64,000 nucleotides of DNA from Pedobacter sp. Bi126 (GTDB taxonomy: Bacteria > Bacteroidota > Bacteroidia > Sphingobacteriales > Sphingobacteriaceae). Positions 55,818 to 63,727 of the stretch are shown in pieces. The DNA is taken from positions 620,001 through 684,000 of the forward strand of contig NZ_CAKKMS010000002.1 in assembly GCF_918698245.1 (NCBI RefSeq), in the 5' to 3' direction. Within the stretch, counting starts at the first letter, position 1; the number at the start of each line of letters is the position of its first letter. A program made the translations under genes and the position numbers. Below the pieces are notes generated by a model, which worked only from the letters and a program-made list of their open reading frames with translations, was not told the DNA's origin and did no database searches.

Positions 55818-56264
55818 TTAATTTGGTGATTGACTTGTTACCATCCAGTATAAGCCAATTTCTTTAATGGCCTTAAAAAAATTATCACTATCCACAGGCT
55901 TAACAATGTAACTGTTTACACCTAGTGAAAAGCATTTTTCAATATCAGGCCCTTCATTAGAAGAAGTGAGCATTACTATTGGAATTGACTTTGTTTCCGG
56001 GTCAGATTTAAGCTTTTCCAGTACCTGTATTCCTGATATCTTTGGCATTTTAAGATCCAATAGTATTAATTTTGGAAACTCTTTTGGTTTGCGGTTTTCA
56101 AAATCACCCCTACAATAAATAAAATCTAATGCAGCTGCACCATCTTTAACATGATAAAGTTTGTTGGTAGAACCACTTTTATTTAATGCCCTTATGGTTA
56201 ATGCGGCATCATCTATACTGTCTTCTACAAATAAAATTTCAACGTTATCGTAATCGTAATCCAT
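55818..56264 (-). CDS. Single-domain response regulator (Rcp1-like)
   Basis: A 148-residue receiver-only protein from the ATG at 56264, chosen because the longer form (start at 56339) would overlap the upstream kinase gene by 67 bases. Acidic pocket residues EDS (14-16), phosphoacceptor D70 in LILLDLKMPKISG, TSS near 100 and the Lys of YIVKPVDSDNF are all present. This subfamily partners bacteriophytochrome-type kinases. It lies 8 bases downstream of the coiled-coil kinase gene and 3 bases upstream of the hybrid kinase gene, so it likely shuttles phosphate between them. Confidence 0.92.
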   Translation of the reverse strand: MDYDYDNVEILFVEDSIDDAALTIRALNKSGSTNKLYHVKDGAAALDFIYCRGDFENRKPKEFPKLILLDLKMPKISGIQVLEKLKSDPETKSIPIVMLTSSNEGPDIEKCFSLGVNSYIVKPVDSDNFFKAIKEIGLYWMVTSQSPN

Positions 56265-56272
56265 ATTTTTAT

Positions 56273-57523
56273 TTAATTGGTGGTATGATTTAAACTGAAG
56301 TAAAAACAACTGCCTATATTTAGTGTTGATTCTGCCCAAACGGTACCATTATGTTTGTTGATAATCTTTTGAACAATAGCTAAGCCTATTCCGGTACCTT
56401 CAAATTCTTCTTGAGAATGTAACCGCTGAAAAACACCAAAAAGCTTATCATAATATTGCATATCAAATCCAGCCCCCTCGTCTTTTACATAATAAACATT
56501 CAGCTTATCTTTTGTGTAGGAGTCTATAGTTATTGTTGTGTTTTTTTTATGGCTAGCGTATTTAATGGCATTAGAAATAAGGTTAACCCAAACTTGTTTA
56601 ATTAATGATTTATCTCCTTTGGCAGCCGGTAAGGCAGCAATTTTAAAATCAGGAATATTTCCATCACCTTCAAATAATAGCTCTTCCCTTACGGTAGCAA
56701 CTAGCTCAACCATATCTATATCGGCAAAAGCCACAGATTTTCTTCCCAGTTTTGAAAAAGCAAGCAGGTCGTCAATCAATTCGCCCATTTTTTTGGAGTT
56801 GTTCATTACCGATTGGAGAATTTTTATGCCATCGGCATCAAATTTATCACCATAATCTTCGGCTATTATTTTAGTGTAACCATTAATTGCCCTAATTGGT
56901 GCACGTAAATCATGAGATACAGAGTAGGAGAAAGATTCCAGTTCTTTATTAACCGCTTCTAATTGGGCAGTACGTTCAATTACCTTTTGCTCCAATTCAT
57001 CATTAAGCTTACGGATATTATCTTGTGCAACTTTAAGCGCGCTATTAGCAATAAGTAACTCGTTTGCCCGTTTCTCTTTTTCTCTGTTCTGAAATGCCAA
57101 TTCCTTATTGGCAATATTTAATTCTTCTGCTCTTTTGCCCTTTTCTTCGTTTTGAAAGGCAAGCTCTTTGTTTGCAATAATTAACTCACTGGCTCTTTTT
57201 TCTTTCTCCTCATTTTGAAAGATAAGTTCTTTGTTGGCAATAATCAGTTCAGCTGCTCTATGCGCTCTCTCCTCATTTTGAAAGGCAAGTTCTTTATTGG
57301 CAATAATCAGTTCAGCTGCTCGATTTTCTTTCTCTTCATTCTGAAAAATAAGTTCTTTGTTGGCTATGATCAATTCAGCAGCACGATTTTCTTTCTCTTC
57401 ATTCCGAAAATCAAGTTCCTTATTGGCGATAACTAATTCGGCGGCAAGTGTTTCGTTTTCATTAAACTGAGAAGCACCTTCTTTATTTGCAATAATCAAT
57501 TTGGCAGAATCTTCCTTTTTCAT
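56273..57523 (-). CDS. Cytoplasmic histidine kinase with seven 21-residue coiled-coil repeats
   Basis: 416 residues. Residues 28-160 are about seven tandem copies of a 21-residue unit (pattern AELIIANKELxFQNEEKExRA), preceded by a degenerate copy at 6-27; 21 equals three heptads, so a continuous coiled coil is expected. The kinase core is HisKA with H204 in YSVSHDLRAPIRAINGY and HATPase with NAIKYASHK, DEGAGFDM and GTGIGLAIVQKI. No membrane, PAS, GAF or other input domain remains, unlike bacteriophytochrome-type kinases with the same core. Signal input is therefore unknown; the repeats may themselves be a sensing or spacing rod. First gene of its operon with the response regulator. Confidence 0.9.
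   Translation of the reverse strand: MKKEDSAKLIIANKEGASQFNENETLAAELVIANKELDFRNEEKENRAAELIIANKELIFQNEEKENRAAELIIANKELAFQNEERAHRAAELIIANKELIFQNEEKEKRASELIIANKELAFQNEEKGKRAEELNIANKELAFQNREKEKRANELLIANSALKVAQDNIRKLNDELEQKVIERTAQLEAVNKELESFSYSVSHDLRAPIRAINGYTKIIAEDYGDKFDADGIKILQSVMNNSKKMGELIDDLLAFSKLGRKSVAFADIDMVELVATVREELLFEGDGNIPDFKIAALPAAKGDKSLIKQVWVNLISNAIKYASHKKNTTITIDSYTKDKLNVYYVKDEGAGFDMQYYDKLFGVFQRLHSQEEFEGTGIGLAIVQKIINKHNGTVWAESTLNIGSCFYFSLNHTTN
57041..57505. repeat. 63-base tandem coding repeats in the histidine kinase gene
   Basis: About seven imperfect 63-base units encode the 21-residue coiled-coil repeat. Recurrent DNA blocks such as TTCTTTGTTGGCAATAAT and its variants TTCTTTATTGGC are spaced 63 bases apart. 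Shared silent and replacement differences suggest growth by unequal crossing over. Confidence 0.85.
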
Positions 57524-57699
57524 ATACTTAAATGCATTATTTTAAATAGAATTAAGTATAAGCTTACTTTTTATAAGATTGAGTAATACCCGGTAGCAAG
57601 TTGCTAAAGCTAAGGTATTAAAAGCAGCAAAGCCCGATTTATAATTTTATTTTTAAAAATAGGTATAAGTGAATGGTATGAATTAGTGTTTTTATATAT
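57524..57699. other. Leader of the histidine kinase operon
   Basis: An AT-rich stretch between the start of the kinase operon and the transporter relic. No gene or clear palindrome was seen; it should carry the promoter of the minus-strand operon. Confidence 0.4.
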
Positions 57700-57918
57700 T
57701 TAACCAGCTGTTTTCTCTTTTACTACCCGCAAAATAACCGAATGGTGCAGCAGTAAAAACATAATTAGTCCATATACCGCAGGTAGTATTATTATAGCAC
57801 TGTTGCCTATTACGCTTAATGCGATATAGATGGCAAGCATGTTATTATGAATGCCTGTCTCCATGCCAATAGCTATTATCGGATCAGAAAATCTGAGTGA
57901 ATTAAATCTAATGTTTTA
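57700..57918 (-). pseudogene. C-terminal remnant of a bile-acid:Na+ symporter family (BASS) protein
   Basis: The minus frame ending at 57700 encodes about 72 residues: RFSDPIIAIGMETGIHNNM, then LAIYIALSVIGNSAIIILPA and VYGLIMFLLLHHSVI. The METGIHNNMLAI block matches the ETGIQN..LA helix of BASS transporters, and two further hydrophobic helices follow. Upstream of about 57918 the frame is closed by a stop and the N-terminal two thirds are missing, so the gene is a relic. Confidence 0.7.
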
Positions 57919-57972
57919 TCGAAGGCGAAAATAAAATTTTAAACTTACCTTAGTGTTATTTTGATTGCACTG

Positions 57973-58119
57973 ATGATGAAATACTCCTCTTTATTTACCT
58001 TGATTAAATCAGCGAAGTTGTTTTGCCTGATGGCTTTACAATTTATGGTCATGAATGGTTTTAGTCAGTTGGTGGGAACAGGAATTATTCCGAGGCACAA
58101 AAGCCTGGTTAATGGTTGA
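57973..58119 (+). pseudogene. Orphan signal-peptide ORF upstream of the GntP gene
   Basis: A 48-codon frame beginning with two ATGs: MMKYSSLFTLIKSAKLFCLM then ALQFMVMNGFSQ, a full signal peptide with cleavage near FSQ, followed by only 16 residues before a stop. It looks like the 5' end of a secreted-protein gene whose body was deleted. A short leader or regulatory peptide is an alternative. It ends 19 bases before the GntP start. Confidence 0.45.
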
Positions 58120-58138
58120 TGAAATTATCGTAAATTAA

Positions 58139-59455
58139 ATGACTATACTCATTGTTTTTATTTGCATTGCCTTATTAATCGTACTGATTTCTGTATTTAA
58201 GATTAATGCTTTTTTAGCCTTTTTAGCGGTATCTTTTATTGCGGGCCTGGCTTTAGGCTTGCCACCTTCAAAAATCCCATCGAGTATCGAAAAAGGCATG
58301 GGCGATGTTTTAGGCTCCTTAGCCATTATCATTACGGCAGGGGCAATGCTTGGTAAACTGGTGGCCGAAAGTGGTGCAGCGCAAAAAATCGCCCAGGTAA
58401 GCATGAGCATTTTCGGTGAAAAATATATTCAATGGGCTATGGTTTTAACCGGCTTTTTAATTGGCATTCCCCTGTATTACGGTATAGGTTTTGTGCTGAT
58501 GGTTCCCTTAATATTCTCCGTGGTTTACCGTTATAAATTGCCTGCCTTGTATATTGGCTTACCCATGTTAGCCGCCTTATCCGTAACACATGGATTCTTG
58601 CCTCCGCATCCTTCTCCAGCGGCATTAGTGATTCAATTCCAGGCCGATATGGGTTTGACACTATTTTATGGTTTAGCTGTTGCCATTCCTGCAATCATAT
58701 TAGGTGGTCCCATCTTCGCCCGTACGCTCAAAGCCATTCCTGCAAATCCATTGGCTTCTTTCAGCCCAAAAGAATTAACTGAAGAACAACTCCCGGGTGG
58801 ATTTAAAAGCTTTTTTACGGCTTTACTTCCTGTATTGTTACTTGCAGTTGCTTCCTTCGTTCCCATGCTTTTAAAGCCAGATGCTGTGATACTGCCCTAC
58901 ATTTTATTTGCCGGAAATCCATCTGTTGTGATGCTTATTGTATTGATTGTTGCCACATGGTTATTGGGCATAACACAGGGAAAAAAAATTACGGAGATCA
59001 TGCATATTTATGGAGATGCCATTAAAGATATCGCCTTAATTCTTTTGATCATTGCGGGTTCAGGAGCTTTAAAGCAGGTTTTAACAGAGAGCGGTGTAAG
59101 CAATCAAATCGCAGCTTATTTGCAACATGTTAAAGCTGAACCATTGTTTCTGGCCTGGATGATTGCCGCAATCATCCGGTTTTGTGTGGGTTCGGCAACA
59201 GTTGCCGGTTTAACCACGGCGGGCATCATTGTTCCTTTAATGGAGCATACGCACACCAATCCCAACCTGATGGTTTTAGCGGTTGGTGCAGGGAGTTTAA
59301 TGTTTTCTCATGTTAACGACGCCGGATTCTGGATGTTTAAAGAATATTTCGGTTTAACTTTGAATGATACCTTCAAATCCTGGGCATTAATGGAATCTAT
59401 TGTTGGCATTGCAGGCCTTTTGGGTGTACTTTTGCTTAAAATAATCATCGCATAA
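58139..59455 (+). CDS. GntP-family permease (gluconate/D-serine type)
   Basis: A 438-residue inner-membrane symporter with about 12-14 hydrophobic helices. Family marks are INAFLAFLAVSFIAGLALGL near the N-terminus, GDVLGSLAIIITAGAMLGKL, GIPLYYGIGFVLMVPL, THGFLPPHPSPAALVIQF and, near the end, VGSATVAGLTTAGIIVPL (each read in blocks). GntP members import gluconate, fructuronate or D-serine. The downstream genes (RidA, D-threonine-aldolase-like enzyme, dipeptidase) favour a D-amino acid or hydroxy-amino-acid substrate, as with DsdX; that is inference. First gene of a four-gene plus-strand operon. Confidence 0.88.
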   Translation: MTILIVFICIALLIVLISVFKINAFLAFLAVSFIAGLALGLPPSKIPSSIEKGMGDVLGSLAIIITAGAMLGKLVAESGAAQKIAQVSMSIFGEKYIQWAMVLTGFLIGIPLYYGIGFVLMVPLIFSVVYRYKLPALYIGLPMLAALSVTHGFLPPHPSPAALVIQFQADMGLTLFYGLAVAIPAIILGGPIFARTLKAIPANPLASFSPKELTEEQLPGGFKSFFTALLPVLLLAVASFVPMLLKPDAVILPYILFAGNPSVVMLIVLIVATWLLGITQGKKITEIMHIYGDAIKDIALILLIIAGSGALKQVLTESGVSNQIAAYLQHVKAEPLFLAWMIAAIIRFCVGSATVAGLTTAGIIVPLMEHTHTNPNLMVLAVGAGSLMFSHVNDAGFWMFKEYFGLTLNDTFKSWALMESIVGIAGLLGVLLLKIIIA

Positions 59456-59472
59456 AATAACAAATACATCAT

Positions 59473-59943
59473 ATGGAAAATTTAACTCCCGACGAACGCT
59501 TCGAACAACTGAAACTTAATTTACCGCCCGCACCTGCGCCACTTGGCGTTTACAAACCTTGTTTAGTTGATGGAAAATACCTTTACCTAAGCGGCCATGG
59601 CCCGGTTCAGGATGATAAATCATTAATCATTGGACGGATCGGTGCTGATTTATCTCAGGAAGAAGGTAAGACTGCTGCTTTGCAGGTGGGCTTAACCATG
59701 CTTTCTACTATAAAAACAAACATCGGTAGTTTAAACAAAGTTAAACGGGTAATTAAGGTTTTAGGCATGGTAAATTGTACGCCTGAGTTTGAAAAGCATC
59801 CTTATATCATTAACGGTTGCAGTGAGCTTTTTGCAAAAGTTTGGGGCGAGGAAAATGGCATTGGGGTAAGAAGCGCCGTTGGCTTTGGCTCTTTGCCAGA
59901 TAATATTCCGGTAGAAATTGAAGCATTGTTCGAACTTTTTTAA
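59473..59943 (+). CDS. RidA (YjgF/YER057c/UK114) family protein
   Basis: A 156-residue protein of the RidA superfamily, somewhat longer than the classic 128-residue RidA. YLYLSGHGPVQDD (about residues 37-49) and the C-terminal GVRSAVGFGSLPDNIPVEIE with the conserved Arg of the 2-aminoacrylate deaminase site are visible. RidA removes reactive enamines/imines that PLP-dependent dehydratases produce from serine or threonine. Its place between a GntP permease and a PLP enzyme fits this. It overlaps the next gene by one base (TAATG). Confidence 0.85.
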   Translation: MENLTPDERFEQLKLNLPPAPAPLGVYKPCLVDGKYLYLSGHGPVQDDKSLIIGRIGADLSQEEGKTAALQVGLTMLSTIKTNIGSLNKVKRVIKVLGMVNCTPEFEKHPYIINGCSELFAKVWGEENGIGVRSAVGFGSLPDNIPVEIEALFELF

Positions 59944-61046
59944 TGATGCAGCAAGACTGGTACATAATCCCGAATGAGGAGACGCTGGAAACACCTGCGC
60001 TTGTTTTTTACGAAACAAGAATCCGAGAAAACATTGGCATACTGAAAGGCATGATTAAGGATGTCGGCAGACTTCGGCCGCATGTTAAAACGCATAAATG
60101 TTTGGAAATTACCCACATGCTAATCGATGCGGGAATCAATAAATTCAAATGCGCCACCATCGCCGAAGCTGAAATGCTTGGCCTAGCTAAGGCCAAAGAC
60201 GTTTTATTGGCTTACCAGCCGGTTGGCGAAAACATTAACCGTTTCTTTAAACTCATAGATCAATATTCAGGCACCAGTTTCAGCTGTTTGCTCGATAATA
60301 TTGAAACCGCAAGCGCAATCTCTGATATGGCGGTTTCGAAAAATAAAGTTATTGAGATATATATCGATTTAAACGTAGGGATGAATAGGACAGGAATTTT
60401 GCCTGAACTAGCTTTTGGTTTAGTTAAAGCATTACTTAACCTTCCTCACATTATTATCAAAGGCTTACATGCTTATGATGGCCACATTCATGATTCATCC
60501 ATTGATGTTCGCTCCCAAAAAGCAGAACCTATTATTGCTCAGCTTCATCATTTAAAAGAAACTTTAGGGATTGAGCATTTAGCAGTTATCGCCGGTGGAA
60601 CACCAACTTTTCCGGTATATGCCAAACATACAGATTTTGACTGCAGCCCCGGCACTTTTATTTTATGGGACAAAGGTTATCAGGATGCTTTTGCCGAACA
60701 GCAATTTAATACGGCTGCACTCGTGATCAGCCGCATCGTATCTAAACCTACAGAAGATTTAATCTGTACCGATTTGGGGCATAAAGCCGTTGCTGCCGAA
60801 AAGGACTTGAAAAACCGGGTATTCTTCCTGAATGCGCCGCAGTTCGACGTTCAAAGTCAGAGCGAAGAACATTTGGTTTTAAAAGCAGAAAATCCCGGAA
60901 ACTATAAGGTGGGCGACATGCTTTACGGCTTGCCTTATCACATTTGCCCCACAGTTGCCCTGTATGAAAAAGCGCTTTGTGTGGGAGATAATCAATCACT
61001 AAAATACTGGGATATCATCTCCAGGAAAAGAAAAATCACCATTTAA
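59943..61046 (+). CDS. PLP-dependent D-threonine aldolase / D-serine dehydratase-like enzyme
   Basis: A 367-residue fold-type III (alanine-racemase-like) protein: ETPALVFYETRIRENI at the N-terminus, the PLP-binding Lys in LRPHVKTHKCLEI (about residues 43-55), LDNIETASAISDM, IDLNVGMNRTGI and HAYDGHIHD along the barrel, and AGGTPTFPVYAKH plus CSPGTFILWDKGYQ in the C-terminal half. The family includes D-threonine aldolase and DSD1-type D-serine dehydratase, both metal-dependent through a His/Cys pair. It cleaves or deaminates a D-hydroxy-amino acid imported by the GntP permease; RidA would clear the product. The precise reaction is not decidable from sequence. Confidence 0.87.
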   Translation: MMQQDWYIIPNEETLETPALVFYETRIRENIGILKGMIKDVGRLRPHVKTHKCLEITHMLIDAGINKFKCATIAEAEMLGLAKAKDVLLAYQPVGENINRFFKLIDQYSGTSFSCLLDNIETASAISDMAVSKNKVIEIYIDLNVGMNRTGILPELAFGLVKALLNLPHIIIKGLHAYDGHIHDSSIDVRSQKAEPIIAQLHHLKETLGIEHLAVIAGGTPTFPVYAKHTDFDCSPGTFILWDKGYQDAFAEQQFNTAALVISRIVSKPTEDLICTDLGHKAVAAEKDLKNRVFFLNAPQFDVQSQSEEHLVLKAENPGNYKVGDMLYGLPYHICPTVALYEKALCVGDNQSLKYWDIISRKRKITI

Positions 61047-61054
61047 TCATAACC

Positions 61055-62125
61055 ATGTTTATCATAGATGCCCATTTAGATTTAAGTATGAATGCCCTGG
61101 AGTGGAATCGCGATCTCACCAAAAATATCGCCGATATCAATAAAAGGGAGGTTGGCTTAACAGATAAGCCCGATCGCAGTAACGGAACAGTTTCACTCCC
61201 CGAATTGCGTAAGGGTAATATTGGTTTGGTTGTGGCTACGCAGATAGCCCGTTATGTTGCGCCTGATAATCACTTACCGGGCTGGCATTCGCCTGAACAA
61301 GCCTGGGCGCAAACGCAGGGGCAGCTGGCTTGGTATAAAGCGATGGAAAATGCCGGTGAAATGTTCCAGGTGAACAATCTGGAAAGCCTCGAGCAACACC
61401 TCGAATTATGGAGTGATGGACGTGTTAACGATAAAAAGCCTGTGGGTTATATTTTGAGTTTAGAAGGGGCTGATTCTCTTATAACGGTTGGCCATTTAGA
61501 AAAAGCCTGGCAAAATGGCCTGAGGGCCGTTGGTCCGGCGCATTACGGACCCGGACGTTATGCGCAGGGTACCAATGCAACAGGCAAAATGACTGCGATT
61601 GGTCGCGAATTATTGAAAGAAATGGAACGGTTAAATGTGATTCTCGATGCCACACACCTTTGCGATGACAGTTTTTGGGATGCATTGAGCCGCTTCGGTG
61701 GCCCTGTCTGGGCTTCGCATAACAACTGCCGGAGCCTGGTGAACCATAACCGCCAGTACAGTGATGAGCAGATAAAAGAACTGATCAAAAGAGACGCCGT
61801 AATTGGTGGCGCGCTGGATGCCTGGATGATGGTTCCGGGTTGGCAGCGGGGGATCTCCAAACCTGAAGCAATGAACTGTAACCTGGAGGTGATGATCGAC
61901 CATATAGACCATATTTGCCAGCTGGCCGGAAATACCAAACATGTCGGAATCGGTTCTGATTTAGATGGTGCTTTTGGAAAAGAGCAATGTCCTTACGACC
62001 TGGAAACCATTGCAGACTTACAAAAAATACCGGCTTTATTTAAGAAAAGGGGCTATACCGATGCTGATGTGGAGGACATGATGCATGGCAACTGGCTACG
62101 TTTTTTAAGAAAAGCCTGGGCATAG
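61055..62125 (+). CDS. Membrane-dipeptidase-like M19 zinc dipeptidase
   Basis: A 356-residue amidohydrolase-fold protein of peptidase family M19. Metal ligands are H7 and D9 in IDAHLDLSMN, the Glu of ILSLEGADSL, and two later His in DATHLCDDSFWD and WASHNNCRSL; GIGSDLDGAFG near residue 305 completes the site. There is no signal peptide, so it is cytoplasmic. M19 enzymes hydrolyse dipeptides, often with a D-amino acid at the C-terminal position, which suits the D-amino acid genes before it (8 bases separate it from the PLP-enzyme gene). A paralogue-type beta-lactam hydrolysis is also known for the family. Confidence 0.9.
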   Translation: MFIIDAHLDLSMNALEWNRDLTKNIADINKREVGLTDKPDRSNGTVSLPELRKGNIGLVVATQIARYVAPDNHLPGWHSPEQAWAQTQGQLAWYKAMENAGEMFQVNNLESLEQHLELWSDGRVNDKKPVGYILSLEGADSLITVGHLEKAWQNGLRAVGPAHYGPGRYAQGTNATGKMTAIGRELLKEMERLNVILDATHLCDDSFWDALSRFGGPVWASHNNCRSLVNHNRQYSDEQIKELIKRDAVIGGALDAWMMVPGWQRGISKPEAMNCNLEVMIDHIDHICQLAGNTKHVGIGSDLDGAFGKEQCPYDLETIADLQKIPALFKKRGYTDADVEDMMHGNWLRFLRKAWA

Positions 62126-62803
62126 ATACAAAAAAATAAGGGATAAATTATAAAAGATGTCACCCTGAACGTTAATTAATTGTTTAAAATCAACATGAGT
62201 GACTTACAATTGTTTTCTCTTATCCTACGGCGCAGTCTTGCCTCGGCTCACCGCCGCCGAAGGGCTCTTTCTTTTTGGCATCAAAAAGAAGCAAAAAATG
62301 CCGGCTGAAAATTTTTCTTTCGAAGCTAGCAGGTAGGCTTGGGCAGTGCAGCCCGAAAAATTTGTTAGGCCGGATTTAAGTAGAACGGGGATACCGTGCC
62401 ATGGCCTAGCTGGATGGAAATGCTAAAGCAATTAAATGTTGATTAATATTGATTTGCAAAATAAGGTCAATGATAGCTTGTCGAAGGACTTGGTTAAATA
62501 CACTTTAAGGTGTTTCGACGACCTGTCCCGATTCATCGGGAAGTTCAACATCACAGCATCTGGGCTGAAATCGCCTTTAGGATACAACCTCTTTCTGTGA
62601 ACCCTTTAGCACAAACCCGAAACATTTGATACAAGATTCAGCGTTGCTTGCGGGATTCAAAGCTGAGATGCATGGCTAAAATACTCGTTAAAGTAGTCAT
62701 TATCAATTAACCTTTTCCATCCAATCGAGTATGAGATTAATAGAATAAATACGATGAGTCCTTATCAGCCTTAAGGATAACGGTACACTTTATCCGAATA
62801 TGC
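62126..62803. other. 678-base gap with hairpin-rich repeat-like DNA
   Basis: No credible gene. The left part (about 62200-62400) has a G+C-rich block with a 9-base hairpin TTCTTTTTG/CAAAAAGAA (62269-62290, GCAT loop), and the right part has CCCGAT/ATCGGG at 62527-62540. The block reads like an interspersed non-coding element. The gap lies between convergent operons (dipeptidase and AraC genes), but no clean terminator was identified. Confidence 0.45.
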
Positions 62804-63718
62804 TTAATTGAAAGAACGTCTGAAATCCAAGGGCGACATACTGGTTTTGAGCTTAAATAGTTTACTAAAGGATGGGGGATGTTCAAATCCCAATTCATAG
62901 GCGATCTCGCTGATCGAAGCCTGACTTGTCGATAATTGTTCCTTTGCTTTTTCGATCAGGTGATTATGAATGTGCTGTTGTGCATTTTGCCCGGTAAGTG
63001 ATCGCAGCATATCACTTAAATAACTGGCACTGACGTTTAATTGCGCAGAAAGAAATTGAACAGTTGGAAGTCCTTGCTTTTGTGCCTGTGGCGACTGGAA
63101 GTAGGCGAGTAAAGTGTCTTCTACTCTTTGAAGCAAATCGTTGCTTACCGCCTTCCGGGTGATAAATTGCCGGCTATAGAACCGATTCGCATAATTCAGC
63201 AGCAATTCGATCTGAGAAATCACAACATCCTGGCTGAAATTATCAATTCTGCCTTTTAACTCTTCTTCGATACTTTCGAACACGGCGATAATCGTGGTTT
63301 TTTCTTTCTCTGATAGGTGCAACGCTTCATTGATCGAATAGGAAAAAAATCCATACGTCTTAATTTTTTTGGCGAGTTCGTAACCCTGTAAAAAATCGGG
63401 GTGGAAAAGTAAAGTATAACCAGATTGATCGCTTAATGGCGCGTGGCCTCCTGTGATTTGATTCGGTGAAACAAAAAACATTCCCCCTTCGTCAAAATCG
63501 TAGTAATGCTGTCCATATCTGAACTTTCCCTGGAAGTTCATCTTGTAAGAGATCTTGTAAAAACTTAAGATGTGCGGACTGGGAAGCTTTTCCAGGGGAA
63601 TGGCGCCTTCGGCATTATTTATTAAACTTACCAATGGGTGCATAGGCGCCGGCATGTCCAGCGCCTTGTGCAACCTTGATAAAGAATTGAATCTGTGGTT
63701 AGACATTTCTTCCTTCAT
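62804..63718 (-). CDS. AraC-family transcriptional regulator
   Basis: A 304-residue regulator with an N-terminal cupin-like ligand-binding domain (about 25-170; FRYGQHYYDFDEGGMFFVSPNQ) and a C-terminal pair of helix-turn-helix motifs: QFLSAQLNVSASYLSDMLRSLTG and SISEIAYELGFEHPPSFSKLFKLKTSMSP. It lacks a membrane or receiver domain. It is 9 bases downstream of the truncated alpha/beta-hydrolase gene on the same strand, so it probably regulates or is regulated with that gene. In many Bacteroidota, such pairs control a hydrolase by small-molecule sensing. Confidence 0.9.
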   Translation of the reverse strand: MKEEMSNHRFNSLSRLHKALDMPAPMHPLVSLINNAEGAIPLEKLPSPHILSFYKISYKMNFQGKFRYGQHYYDFDEGGMFFVSPNQITGGHAPLSDQSGYTLLFHPDFLQGYELAKKIKTYGFFSYSINEALHLSEKEKTTIIAVFESIEEELKGRIDNFSQDVVISQIELLLNYANRFYSRQFITRKAVSNDLLQRVEDTLLAYFQSPQAQKQGLPTVQFLSAQLNVSASYLSDMLRSLTGQNAQQHIHNHLIEKAKEQLSTSQASISEIAYELGFEHPPSFSKLFKLKTSMSPLDFRRSFN

Positions 63719-63727
63719 ATTGTCTGT

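Noticed and set aside
57041..57505. Regularly spaced repeats as a possible CRISPR array
   Set aside because: The 63-base units are coding and imperfect, without unique spacers; they form the coiled coil of a histidine kinase.
61558..61942. Overlapping minus-strand frames inside the dipeptidase gene
   Set aside because: They mirror the conserved metal-site codons of the M19 gene and lack a plausible start region.
58139..62125. D-serine operon named dsd
   Set aside because: The PLP enzyme is a fold-type III protein rather than DsdA-like, and the substrate is not decidable, so no dsd symbols were given.
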